This document shows, one piece after another, positions 53,223-62,600 of a DNA stretch of 64,000 bases. Origin of the DNA: Thalassospira sp. HJ (GTDB lineage Bacteria; Pseudomonadota; Alphaproteobacteria; Rhodospirillales; Thalassospiraceae). Positions within the stretch are counted from its first letter, which is position 1, and every line of letters begins with the position of its first letter. A model generated the notes under the pieces. It was given only the letters and a program-made list of their open reading frames with translations, was not told the origin of the DNA and made no database searches. Made by a program: the position numbers and the translations under genes. The DNA lies in NCBI RefSeq assembly GCF_000948415.1, contig NZ_JYII01000020.1:124001-188000 (forward strand). Direction: 5' to 3'.

Positions 53223-56200
53223 TTACTCCGCAGGCTGGTCAACGCCAGCCCCGTCGAGTTCACGAACATCGTTGCGCCGGCCAATCATGCGTACAAGGAC
53301 ATAAAAGACCGGGGTCAGGATCAGGCCAAATACCGTCACGCCCAGCATGCCCGAGAAGACGGCAATACCAATCGCGTGGCGCATCTCGGCACCGGCACCG
53401 CTGGACAGGACCAGCGGGACGACACCCATGATGAAGGCCAGGGAAGTCATCAGGATCGGGCGCAGACGCAGGCGGCTGGCCTCGATCGCGGCTTGAAGGG
53501 TACTGCGGCCCTGATGTTCAAGTTCGCGGGCGAACTCGACAATCAGGATGGCGTTCTTTGAGGCCAGCCCGGCCAGCACAAACAGGCTGATCTGGGTGAA
53601 GATGTTGTTGTCACCCCCGAACAGATAGACACCAAAGACAGCAGACAGGATGCTCATCGGGACGATCAGAATGACCGCCAATGGCATGGTCAGGCTTTCA
53701 TATTGTGCCGCCAGCACCAGGAACACGAGCAGGATACAGATCGGGAAAACAAAGATCGCTGTATTGCCCGCAAGGATCTGCTGATAGGTCAGCTCCGTCC
53801 ATTCATAGGACATACCAGGCGGCAATGTTTCATCAAGGATCTTGGTAATCGCTGCCTGTGCTTCGCCACTGGAATAACCCGGTGCCGCATTGCCATTGAG
53901 ATCAGCCGAACGAAACGCGTTGTAACGCATCGCCGTATCCGGCCCGAATGTTTCGGAAACAGACAGCACAGAGCCAAGCGGCACCATGTCGCCATCTGCA
54001 TTGCGTGTTTGCAGACGCAGGATGTCTTCCGGGCTTGAACGGTATGGCTTGTCCGCCTGTGCGATCACCTGATAGGTGCGGCCAAAGGCATTGAAGTCAT
54101 TGACATACATCGAGCCGAGATAGACCTGCATGGTCTGGAAGATTTCATCGACCGGGATACCGAGCTGCTGGACCTTGGTGCGGTCAAGCGTTGCCTGAAG
54201 CTGGGGCACGTTGATGTTGTAGCTTGAAAACACACCGGTCAGTTCCGGGGCAGCCCATGCCTTGGCAAGGACCTGTTTCATAGCATCATCAAGCGCGCCG
54301 TAACCCTGATCAGAGCGATCCTGCACCTGCAGCTTGAACCCGCCGACCGTGCCAAGACCCTGCACCGGCGGTGCCGGGAAGATGGCAACAAAGGCCTCGT
54401 CAATTGCGCCAAATTTCTGCTGAAGCTTGCCAGCAATGGCCAGCCCCGACAGATCGTCGCTGGTACGCTCAGCAAAGTCGGTCAGCGTGACAAAGACGAT
54501 GCCCGCACTTGAGCTATTCACGAACCCGTTGATCGAAAGCCCCGGGAAGGCCACCGCACTTTCAACACCGGGTTCATTGAGCGCAATGTCAGACATTTCG
54601 CGAATGACGTCTTCAGTGCGATCAAGTGTCGCGCCTTGGGGCAATTGCGCGAAGCTGACAAGATATTGCTTGTCCTGAAGCGGCACGAAGCCGGTCGGCA
54701 GGATCTGGAACCCCTGATAGGTCAGGGCCAGAAGGCCGACATAAAGCGCCATCATGATCGCCTTCACGCCAAGCAGACGCTTCACACCACCGGCATAAAG
54801 ATCGGTACTGCGGTTAAAGAAGCGCTTGAAGCCCCGGAAGAACCAGCCAAAGACAAAGTCCATCCCGCGCGTCAGCCAGTCTTTTGGCGCATCGTGGCCA
54901 CGCAAAAGGACCGCCGACAAAGCCGGGCTAAGCGTCAGTGAGTTGATCGTCGAAATGATCGTGGCAATCGCGATGGTCAGGGCAAATTGCTGATAAAACT
55001 GGCCGGTCAGGCCGGAAATAAAGGCAATCGGCACAAACACACCGGTGATCACAAGCGAGGTCGCGATGATCGGTCCGGTCACTTCGCGCATGGCGGCCAC
55101 GGTGGCATCGCGCGGTGACAGGCCACGTTCGATGTTTCGTTCGACGTTTTCGACCACAACAATCGCGTCGTCAACCACGATGCCAATCGCCAGGATCAAG
55201 CCAAACAGCGACAGCACGTTGATCGAAAAGCCCATCAACAACATCAGGGCAAACGTCCCGATGATCGAAACCGGCACGGCAAGCAACGGAATGATCGAGG
55301 CACGCCACGTCTGGAGGAACACCGTCACGACAATCACCACAAGGGCGATGGCCTCAAGCAAGGTCTTGATCACCGATTTGATCGAACCGCGGACAAACAC
55401 GGTCGGGTCATAGACAATCGAGTAATCGAGATCGTCCGGGAAGTTTTGTTTGAGTTCTTCCATGGTCGAACGGACGTTGCTTGAGATATCAAGCGCGTTC
55501 GAACCCGGTGATGCAAAGATCGGAATGGCGACAGCCGGTTTGTTATCAAGCAGGGAGCGCAGGGCATATTGCTGTGCTTCCATCTCGACCCGGGCGACAT
55601 CGCCCAGACGCGTGATCGTGCCATCGGTTTCGCGTTTGATGATGATGTTCTGGAATTCCTCGGGGCTTTCCAGACGACCGCTGATATTGATCGGCAACTG
55701 GAACTGCACCCCGCTGTCATAGGGTGCACCACCAATGATGCCGGCTGCGACCTGAACGTTCTGGCTTTGGATGGCTGAGACCACCTCACCCGCTGTCAGG
55801 TTGCGCTCGGCGACCTTGTCCGGGTTGAGCCAGACGCGCATGGCATAATCGCCCGAACCAAACAGCCCCACCTGCCCGACACCGTTGATACGTGCCAGAC
55901 GGTCACGGACATTCAGTGTTGCGTAATTGCGCAGATAAAGCATGTCATAGCGTTCATTGGGCGAACGCAAATGCACGACCATGGTCAGGTCCGGGGACCG
56001 CTTTGCCACCGTCACGCCAAGCTGGCGCACGATGTCGGGCAGACGCGGTTCGGCCTGCGACACACGGTTCTGGACTTTTTGCTGGGCCAGATCGGGGTCG
56101 GTTCCGATTTCAAAGGTCACGGTCAGTGACAGATTGCCATCGGTGGTGGCCAGCGAGTTGATGTAAAGCATCCCTTCGACCCCGTTGATCTGTTCTTCAA

Positions 56201-56402
56201 GCGGGGATGCGACGGTTTCGGAAATCTCGGCGGGGTTGGCGCCGGGAAACTTGGCTTCGACCACGATCGACGGCGGCACGACTTCCGGATATTCGGAAAT
56301 CGGCAAACGCCACATGGCAATCAGGCCCGCCAGCAACATCAGGACGGACAGGACGCCGGCAAAGATCGGGCGATCCACGAAAAATCGGGACAGGTTCTGC
56401 AT
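53223..56402 (-). CDS. RND multidrug efflux permease, MexF/OqxB type
   Basis: Trimeric inner-membrane proton-driven exporter (1059 residues) of the HAE-1 family. The start MQNLSRFFVDRPIFAGVLSV and LVVITGVFVPIAFISGLTGQ are characteristic. The Asp pair of the proton relay is in GIVVDDAIVVVENVE (about 402-416). The segment GSGDYAMRVWLNPDKVAERN (about 179-198) is typical of the MexF/OqxB branch, so phenicols, quinolones or similar amphiphiles are likely substrates; that is inference. No outer-membrane channel gene is in the window. It follows the adaptor gene by 38 bp. Confidence 0.93.
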   Translation of the reverse strand: MQNLSRFFVDRPIFAGVLSVLMLLAGLIAMWRLPISEYPEVVPPSIVVEAKFPGANPAEISETVASPLEEQINGVEGMLYINSLATTDGNLSLTVTFEIGTDPDLAQQKVQNRVSQAEPRLPDIVRQLGVTVAKRSPDLTMVVHLRSPNERYDMLYLRNYATLNVRDRLARINGVGQVGLFGSGDYAMRVWLNPDKVAERNLTAGEVVSAIQSQNVQVAAGIIGGAPYDSGVQFQLPINISGRLESPEEFQNIIIKRETDGTITRLGDVARVEMEAQQYALRSLLDNKPAVAIPIFASPGSNALDISSNVRSTMEELKQNFPDDLDYSIVYDPTVFVRGSIKSVIKTLLEAIALVVIVVTVFLQTWRASIIPLLAVPVSIIGTFALMLLMGFSINVLSLFGLILAIGIVVDDAIVVVENVERNIERGLSPRDATVAAMREVTGPIIATSLVITGVFVPIAFISGLTGQFYQQFALTIAIATIISTINSLTLSPALSAVLLRGHDAPKDWLTRGMDFVFGWFFRGFKRFFNRSTDLYAGGVKRLLGVKAIMMALYVGLLALTYQGFQILPTGFVPLQDKQYLVSFAQLPQGATLDRTEDVIREMSDIALNEPGVESAVAFPGLSINGFVNSSSAGIVFVTLTDFAERTSDDLSGLAIAGKLQQKFGAIDEAFVAIFPAPPVQGLGTVGGFKLQVQDRSDQGYGALDDAMKQVLAKAWAAPELTGVFSSYNINVPQLQATLDRTKVQQLGIPVDEIFQTMQVYLGSMYVNDFNAFGRTYQVIAQADKPYRSSPEDILRLQTRNADGDMVPLGSVLSVSETFGPDTAMRYNAFRSADLNGNAAPGYSSGEAQAAITKILDETLPPGMSYEWTELTYQQILAGNTAIFVFPICILLVFLVLAAQYESLTMPLAVILIVPMSILSAVFGVYLFGGDNNIFTQISLFVLAGLASKNAILIVEFARELEHQGRSTLQAAIEASRLRLRPILMTSLAFIMGVVPLVLSSGAGAEMRHAIGIAVFSGMLGVTVFGLILTPVFYVLVRMIGRRNDVRELDGAGVDQPAE

Positions 56403-56440
56403 GATTTTCAGCCTTGCGTTAAAGCGCAGTCACGCATCGA

Positions 56441-57613
56441 TTACGATGCGGCGGCCTGCAGAATTTCAGGTGCGACGGGCATGCCCGGCCGGACCTTCAT
56501 GATGCCGTTGACAATCACCAGATCGCCTTCGTTCAAGCCCGAGGTCACAATGCGCATGCCATTGATTTCCGAGCCCAAAGTCACTTGGCGATAGGCAACC
56601 GTGTTGTCGGGTTCGACGACATAGACGAATTTGCGATCCTGATCGGTGCTGACGGCTTCGGGTGAGACCATGATGACGTTGCTTTTGGCCAGCGTACCAA
56701 CCTGAAGGCTGGCAAACGTGCCGGGCAGAAGATTGCCATCAACATTGTCAAACAGCGCACGGGTGCGGATGGTGCCGGTGCGGGCATCAATCCGGTTATC
56801 GAAGCTGTGCACGTGGCCGGAAATCTGGCGCCCGTTCGATAACGTCATATTGACCGGTATGGTCTGTGCGGCGTCATCGATCTTGCCGTTCTCACCCAAG
56901 CTTGCGAAGAAGGTCTGCTCATCCAGGTCGAAATCGGCATAGATTTTCCCAGTCGAGACGATCGTGGTCAGGACAGGCGCACTGGCACCGGCATTGACCT
57001 GATTGCCCACCGTCAGTTCGACGCGGCTGACCCGGCCATTGATCGGTGCTTTGACATAGGCGTGATCAAGTTCGATCTCGGCCTGTTGCAGCTTGGCACG
57101 TGCGCGACTGACGTCACTTTGCGCGACCTGATGGGTGCTTAGGCGTTCGTCATAGACGCGTTTGGAAACCGTGCCGTTGGAAACGAGTTTTTCGGCCCGC
57201 TCCTTTTCCTTTTTGGCCAGCGACAGGCTTTGCTGTGCGGCGGCCAGTTCAGCGCGTGCTTCGTCAACTGCGGCCTGATAGCTGCGCGGATCAATCACGG
57301 CAAGAACATCACCCTGATTGACCAACTGACCATCTTCAAAGCGGATTTCGACAATCGCGCCGCTGACCTGCGGGCGCAGCTGGACTTCTTCGACTGCACT
57401 CAGGCGGCCGGAAAAGTTGCTCCAGAGGCGGACGGACTGACTTTTGATCCCCGATACGGTGACCGGGGTTGCCGGAGGGGCCGCTTGTTCGGTTTGAACC
57501 GCGACCTCATCCGCTGCGGAACCGGTGATATGCAGACCATATCCACCGGCGGCTGCGACCAGCGCCAGGGCGGCGACTGGCAGCAGAATTTTGCGTTTTG
57601 ATTGAGACTGCAT
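56441..57613 (-). CDS. RND efflux periplasmic adaptor, MexE/AcrA type
   Basis: Membrane-fusion protein (390 residues) linking the RND permease to an outer-membrane channel. After an uncleaved or signal-like hydrophobic helix (ILLPVAALALVAAAGGYGL, about 9-27) come the lipoyl half-motif SGAIVEIRFEDGQLVNQGD and a long helical hairpin (about 115-170) with the other lipoyl half. The C-terminal beta-barrel and membrane-proximal domains follow. The chosen ATG at 57611-57613 is preceded by GGAAGA; the upstream open frame crosses the operator. It is repressed, presumably, by the TetR protein encoded just upstream. Confidence 0.93.
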   Translation of the reverse strand: MQSQSKRKILLPVAALALVAAAGGYGLHITGSAADEVAVQTEQAAPPATPVTVSGIKSQSVRLWSNFSGRLSAVEEVQLRPQVSGAIVEIRFEDGQLVNQGDVLAVIDPRSYQAAVDEARAELAAAQQSLSLAKKEKERAEKLVSNGTVSKRVYDERLSTHQVAQSDVSRARAKLQQAEIELDHAYVKAPINGRVSRVELTVGNQVNAGASAPVLTTIVSTGKIYADFDLDEQTFFASLGENGKIDDAAQTIPVNMTLSNGRQISGHVHSFDNRIDARTGTIRTRALFDNVDGNLLPGTFASLQVGTLAKSNVIMVSPEAVSTDQDRKFVYVVEPDNTVAYRQVTLGSEINGMRIVTSGLNEGDLVIVNGIMKVRPGMPVAPEILQAAAS

Positions 57614-57672
57614 CGTACCATCTTCCAAATAGGTTACGCCGCGCACTTGCGGCCCGTTTGGAACAAAGATGG

Positions 57673-57686
57673 ATACCGATCGGTAT
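57673..57686. promoter_or_regulatory. TetR-type operator upstream of the efflux operon
   Basis: ATACCGATCGGTAT is a perfect 14-bp palindrome, 59 bp before the adaptor ATG. Its ATACC/GGTAT half-sites recur in the tetR upstream region (58428-58441), so one repressor should bind both. Confidence 0.82.
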
Positions 57687-57697
57687 GTTTGCAAGGA

Positions 57698-57733
57698 AAT
57701 TTAGAGAAAAAATTGCTTTACGTTCTCTAAATT
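57698..57733. repeat. 11-bp inverted repeat between tetR and the adaptor gene
   Basis: AATTTAGAGAA / TTCTCTAAATT, perfect, 14-nt loop. It is AT-rich and lies 18 bp past the tetR stop. It may be a weak terminator of tetR or a second regulator site. GAATTTC/GAAATTC at 57736-57753 forms another small hairpin at the tetR end. Confidence 0.5.
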
Positions 57734-57751
57734 CGGAATTTCAAAGGAAAT

Positions 57752-58390
57752 TCAGGCAGCGGTTTCGCCCTCTACATCCCTGTATTTGCACTGTAAATTG
57801 AGGATGCGACAGATGCCGAGCCGGATGTCAGACCGAACGGTATCGATATCATTGAAAACCTGGGCATAGGTCAGCAGACCGTGCACATACTGGAAAATCA
57901 GGCGCGCCAGAGTCGTCACGTCACCGTCCTCGGCGAGCATGCCTTCGCCTTTCAGACCGCGCACCATGGAGGCAAGGTATTTGATATGCTCTTCGGCCAG
58001 CTCACGCGAGCAGTTCTGGATGGCGGCGTCTTCCGGCCCCACCTGGCCACCGGCGGTAAAGATCGGACACACGCAGGCTTCGTTTTCGCCTGGTGCCGCG
58101 CGACGTTCCTGCTTACTCGTCAGCAGTTCGATATAGCCGTTCAATTGCTCAAGCGGGGGGACTTCAGGCGAAAAGATCGCGCGGAGCTCGCCCTTGCCCT
58201 TTTCCCAATGATGTCGGGCAGCGGCGGCAAACAGCTCTGCCTTGCTGTCAAAGTGATGGTAGAACGCGCCCTTTGTCACCCCGGCATGCTTGCAGACATC
58301 ACTGACGCCAACGTCGTGGTAGCTGCGCGTTGACAGCAGTTCCATGGCAGTTTCAAGCAGCTTGATCCGGGTTTCTTCTGCGTTCCTCAT
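57752..58390 (-). CDS. TetR/AcrR family repressor of the RND pump
   Basis: Protein of 212 residues from the ATG at 58388-58390; a second ATG 13 codons earlier lies in the operator. The HTH reads VGVSDVCKHAGVTKGAFYHHF (about 27-47), typical of AcrR-type regulators. The C-terminal ligand domain has a CVCPIF cysteine pair (about 109-114) that could sense thiol-reactive compounds; that is a guess. It lies upstream of, and codirectional with, the efflux genes, with matching half-site palindromes in front of both itself and the adaptor. Confidence 0.92.
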   Translation of the reverse strand: MRNAEETRIKLLETAMELLSTRSYHDVGVSDVCKHAGVTKGAFYHHFDSKAELFAAAARHHWEKGKGELRAIFSPEVPPLEQLNGYIELLTSKQERRAAPGENEACVCPIFTAGGQVGPEDAAIQNCSRELAEEHIKYLASMVRGLKGEGMLAEDGDVTTLARLIFQYVHGLLTYAQVFNDIDTVRSDIRLGICRILNLQCKYRDVEGETAA

Positions 58391-58896
58391 AACCTTGACC
58401 TGTCCTTTTTGTATAAGCCAGATATACATACCGGTTGGTATTTTTCAAGAAATACCCGGCTAATATTGCAAATAAGTCATATGAATGTGGTAGCATAATG
58501 ACAGGATTCCCGCGGATTTCTGTGACTTAGCACAAGCCGTGCGAAATCCTCATATCAGCCAATAAAGCGGTATGTTGGATCCAATTTTTCCGAAATGCCG
58601 CCCAGCCCAAGAGGATCCCGACTCCTGACATCGCGATAACCTGCCCAGCAGGGACGCACTGGGCAATTTTGGACCGATCATTCCACAAAGGTATAAGCAC
58701 GCTGCCCGAAGGTGTGGGAAGTTTGTGCCGGTTAAATCGCTGATATGGCCGTGTTTTCTGCATCATTACGGCTGAGACACCCCAACCCATCGCCCAATCT
58801 CGGCTGGTATCAAGGGCAATCACGCCTGCACGCCAGAATGGCCCTGCAATTGCTTGGATTATTGACCCGAGGGATGGGAGCAGCAGGAGAAACATC
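58391..58896. other. Upstream region of tetR with operator half-sites
   Basis: ATACC-N4-GGTAT at 58428-58441 is the second TetR site; it is an imperfect palindrome. TGCCCAG / CTGGGCA (58642-58665), followed by ATTTTGG, is a terminator-like hairpin with no gene ending before it. A 123-codon frame on the minus strand is not convincing. The rest has no feature I can support. Confidence 0.5.
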
Positions 58897-59544
58897 ATGG
58901 TTAATATTGAAGGACAATATTCGCTGGTCGGTGGTCGGATGATTACGCCACCGCGCCCGATTGATGCCCGAACGGGCGAATACAGTGATGCCTATTCCGT
59001 CGATGAATGGAAAGCGCTTTGGCAGGAACGCCAGGCCGCGTTCAGCGAAACCCAGAAAACCGCCGAGAATAACCTTAAGAACTGGCTTGATGAACATGCC
59101 GATGCCGAGGTCACGCGCGCCTATTATCTGGATGGGCAGCTGACTGCCGTGTTTGGCCGCGATAACGCCAACATTTCAAACAACATGAATTACGCCTTTG
59201 AATATCGTTCGGCCAAGAATGACGGTGAAAAGCTGGGCCTGACTGGTGATGAGCTTGATGCGTTTGTCGAAAACCGCGTCGAAAATGACCTGCGCCGCAA
59301 ATACGGTAACCGCCTGACCGTGACCGAGGGTCAAGCCGGCACCATCGGCACGATTGCCGATTATCGCGAAGAACTGTTTGGCGGCAGTCGCTGGCCATCG
59401 GCAGACAACCTGCCGCCCCCGCCCGAAATTGACTGGGATGCGCCATCACCAGCCGAAGCCGGAACCTGGCAGGGACCGATCCTTAATCTGGATAACGACT
59501 TGTATCTCGAAATGAGGCGCACGGTAGCTGCGGCCGAGCGTTAG
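58897..59544 (+). CDS. Orphan protein of unknown function
   Basis: Acidic, soluble-looking protein of 215 residues; I do not recognise the family. The N-terminal half is rich in Trp and charged residues (VDEWKALWQERQAAFSETQK, about 35-54) and likely helical. The C-terminal region is Pro-rich (PSADNLPPPPEIDWDAPSPA). There is no signal peptide, no Cys and no obvious catalytic motif. AGGAGA lies seven bases before the ATG and a terminator follows, so it is a real single-gene unit. It is divergent from the TetR gene and convergent with the glutamate dehydrogenase gene. Confidence 0.7.
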   Translation: MVNIEGQYSLVGGRMITPPRPIDARTGEYSDAYSVDEWKALWQERQAAFSETQKTAENNLKNWLDEHADAEVTRAYYLDGQLTAVFGRDNANISNNMNYAFEYRSAKNDGEKLGLTGDELDAFVENRVENDLRRKYGNRLTVTEGQAGTIGTIADYREELFGGSRWPSADNLPPPPEIDWDAPSPAEAGTWQGPILNLDNDLYLEMRRTVAAAER

Positions 59545-59552
59545 AAATAAAA

Positions 59553-59586
59553 GAAGGGCGCCGATAAATGGCGCCCTTCCCTTTTT
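59553..59586 (+). terminator. Terminator after the orphan gene
   Basis: GAAGGGCGCC / GGCGCCCTTC, 10-bp perfect stem, 7-nt loop, followed by CCTTTTTG, eight bases after the orphan stop. Confidence 0.9.
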
Positions 59587-59626
59587 GCGCATCACACCCG
59601 GCAAACCCCCGGATGCGAAAGCCTTA

Positions 59627-62600
59627 TCAAGCCCCGGTCAGCGCCCGGATCTGGCGGTTGGCCACCGTGATCATGGCAAGATCGATCTGACCGGCCGAAC
59701 GCAGTTCGTTGATCAGATCATCACAACGCGCACAGCCGCGCTGACGATCCTGCACCCAGATATCAAGCAGATCAGCACCCGCCGTGCCTTTTTTGCCCGC
59801 AGCAAGGACAGACCGGGTCAGTTCGCGCTGATGGCCGAACAGATCATCTATCACCGCCGCACGGGCCAGTTTCTGCCAGTGGGTATCGGCTTCAATTGAC
59901 TCGGCGGCCGAGCGCATCAGGCCAAGCTGGAAGCGTGCCCCGACCGCAAAGTAGGTGGCCGATACTTCGATGACATCGCGTCCGGTTGCCTCGGCAATGC
60001 GGACAACGTCACAGATCGCCACCAGCTGGGTTGCCGATGCCACCCGCCAAGCGATGTCTTCGGGGACACCCTGTGCGACGAGTGATTTGGCCTTGTCTGC
60101 CAGTGCCTTGCGGGCAGCGGCATCTTCGGGGACGATTTCCTCGAAGCTTTCGATGACCTTGGACACCGCCGGACGGAATATTTCGATCTTTTCACCGACA
60201 TTGAGATCCTCGCAATTGCGCAGGAACCATTGGGTGACGTCGTTTACCATGCGGTTGATTTCGCGGCACATGCTGGTCTGGAGTTTCGCGAGAACGATAT
60301 TATCAAGCGCCTCGATCCCGTCCCACAATTCCCGCAGACCAAAGACGGACCGCGTGATCAGATAGCCGCGCGAGACATCAACCGCCGACATGCCGGTTGC
60401 TTCCATCATGTCATGAACAAAGGTGCCACCAACCCGGTTGACCAGGCTGTTGGTCGCAACGGTCGCGATGATTTCGCGTCTCAGTCGGTGGTTCGAGATC
60501 GCATTTGCGTATTTCTTGCGAAGCGGGGTCGGGAAATAACGCACCAGTTCTTCGACCAGAACCGGATCATCGGGCAAATCGGACCCAAGAATTTCGTCAT
60601 AGAGCCACAATTTCGCATAAGGCATCAAAACCGAAACTTCGGGGCGGGTCAGGCCTTCATGCGCGTTGGCGCGACGGGTAAGTTCCTCGTCATCGGGAAG
60701 ATATTCGATTTCCCGGTTCAGACGCCCTTCGCGTTCCAACATACGGATCAGGCGGACCTGGGCATCAAGGATATCGGCACCTTCTGCATCCGAGTTCGAG
60801 ATCGCCTGGCTTTGCAGATAGTTATCGCGCAACACCAGTTCACCGACCTCGTCGGTCATGTCGACCAGAAGCTTGTTACGCTGCTTTTCGGTCATGTCGC
60901 CGGCTGCGACCACCTCGCCAACGAGGATCTTGATGTTAACCTCGTGGTCCGAGCAGTTGACGCCTGCAGCGTTATCGATCGCATCAGTATTCAGGCGGCC
61001 ACCCGAGTGGGCATACTCGATACGGCCACGCTGGGTCGCACCAAGGTTGGCGCCCTCACCCACGACCTTGGCACGGACTTCGCGACCATTGATGCGGATG
61101 GCATCATTGGCACGGTCGCCGGCATCGGCATTGGATTCGAGGCTGGACTTGATATAGGTCCCGATCCCGCCAAACCACAGAAGTTCGACTTCGGATTTCA
61201 GGATGGCCTTCATCATATCGGCCGGAGTGACCTTGCCACTGCCAAGCCCGAGAAGTTTGCGGACCTCGGCAGACGGATCGAGGGTCTTGGCCTTGCGATC
61301 AAAGATGTCGCCGCCCTTGGACAAGGTTTTCTTGTCATAGTCGGTCCAGCTGGATCGCGGCATGTCAAACAGGCGTTTGCGTTCGGCAAAGCTTTTGGCC
61401 GGATCCGGGTCCGGATCGACAAAGATATGCATGTGGTTGAAGGCAGCGACCAGCTTGATCTGTTCGGACAGCAACATGCCATTGCCAAACACATCGCCCG
61501 ACATATCGCCAACACCGGCCACGGTAAATGGCGTGGTCTGGATGTTCTTGCCCATTTCGCGGAAGTGGCGTTTGACCGACTCCCACGCACCACGGGCGGT
61601 GATGCCCATTTTCTTGTGGTCGTAACCCTGCGAGCCGCCAGAGGCAAAAGCATCATCTAGCCAGAAGCCGTAATCACGCGCCACACCGTTGGCGATGTCC
61701 GAGAAGGTCGCCGTGCCCTTATCGGCCGCAACGACAAGATAGGGATCATCATCATCCAGACGGCGCACGCGTTCGGGGGCAACGATTTCACCAGCAACGA
61801 TATTGTCGGTGATATCCAACATCCCGCTCATGAGCGTTTTGTAGCAGGCAATGCCTTCCTCAAGGAATGCTTCGCGTGAGCCATCGGCAGGCGGGCGTTT
61901 GACGACAAATCCGCCCTTGGAGCCGACCGGAACGATAACCGCGTTCTTGACCATCTGGGCTTTGACCAGACCAAGGATTTCGGTACGGAAATCTTCCTGA
62001 CGGTCAGACCAGCGAATGCCGCCACGGGCAACCGGACCACCGCGCAGATGGACGGCCTCAACCCGTGGGGAATAGACAAAGATTTCACGCCACGGACGGG
62101 GCAGCGGCAAATCTTCGATGATGGACGAGTTGAATTTGACCGACAGATAGGATTTCGGATTTCCGTCTGCATCATACTGGAAGAAGTTGGTGCGCAAGGT
62201 TGCCTGAACCAGATTGAGGAAGGCGCGCAAAATGCGGTCTTCATCCGGGTTCATCACATCTTCAAGGCGGGTGATGATATCGGCTTCAATCACCTCGACC
62301 TCGGCTGCCAGCCCCGGATCGCGGTCCGGGTCAAAGCGGGCAACAAACAGCGAGACAAGGGCGGACGCCAGTGCCGGGTTGTTGGCGAGGGTCTTTGCCA
62401 TATAGGCCTGCGAGAAGGCAGAGCCGGTCTGGCGGGTATAGCGCGCATAGGCACGCAGAATAACGACTTCGCGCCAATGCAGGTTGCCCAGCAGAACAAG
62501 ACGGTTGAAGGCATCATTTTCAACTTCACCATGCCACATGCGCACGAACAGTTCCTGGAACTTGTTGCGCACGTCATGCAGACTGAATTCGCCGTCGACC

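Noticed and set aside
58527..58898. 123-codon minus-strand frame with a hydrophobic start
   Set aside because: No ribosome site, overlaps the start of the orphan gene on the other strand, and crosses a hairpin.
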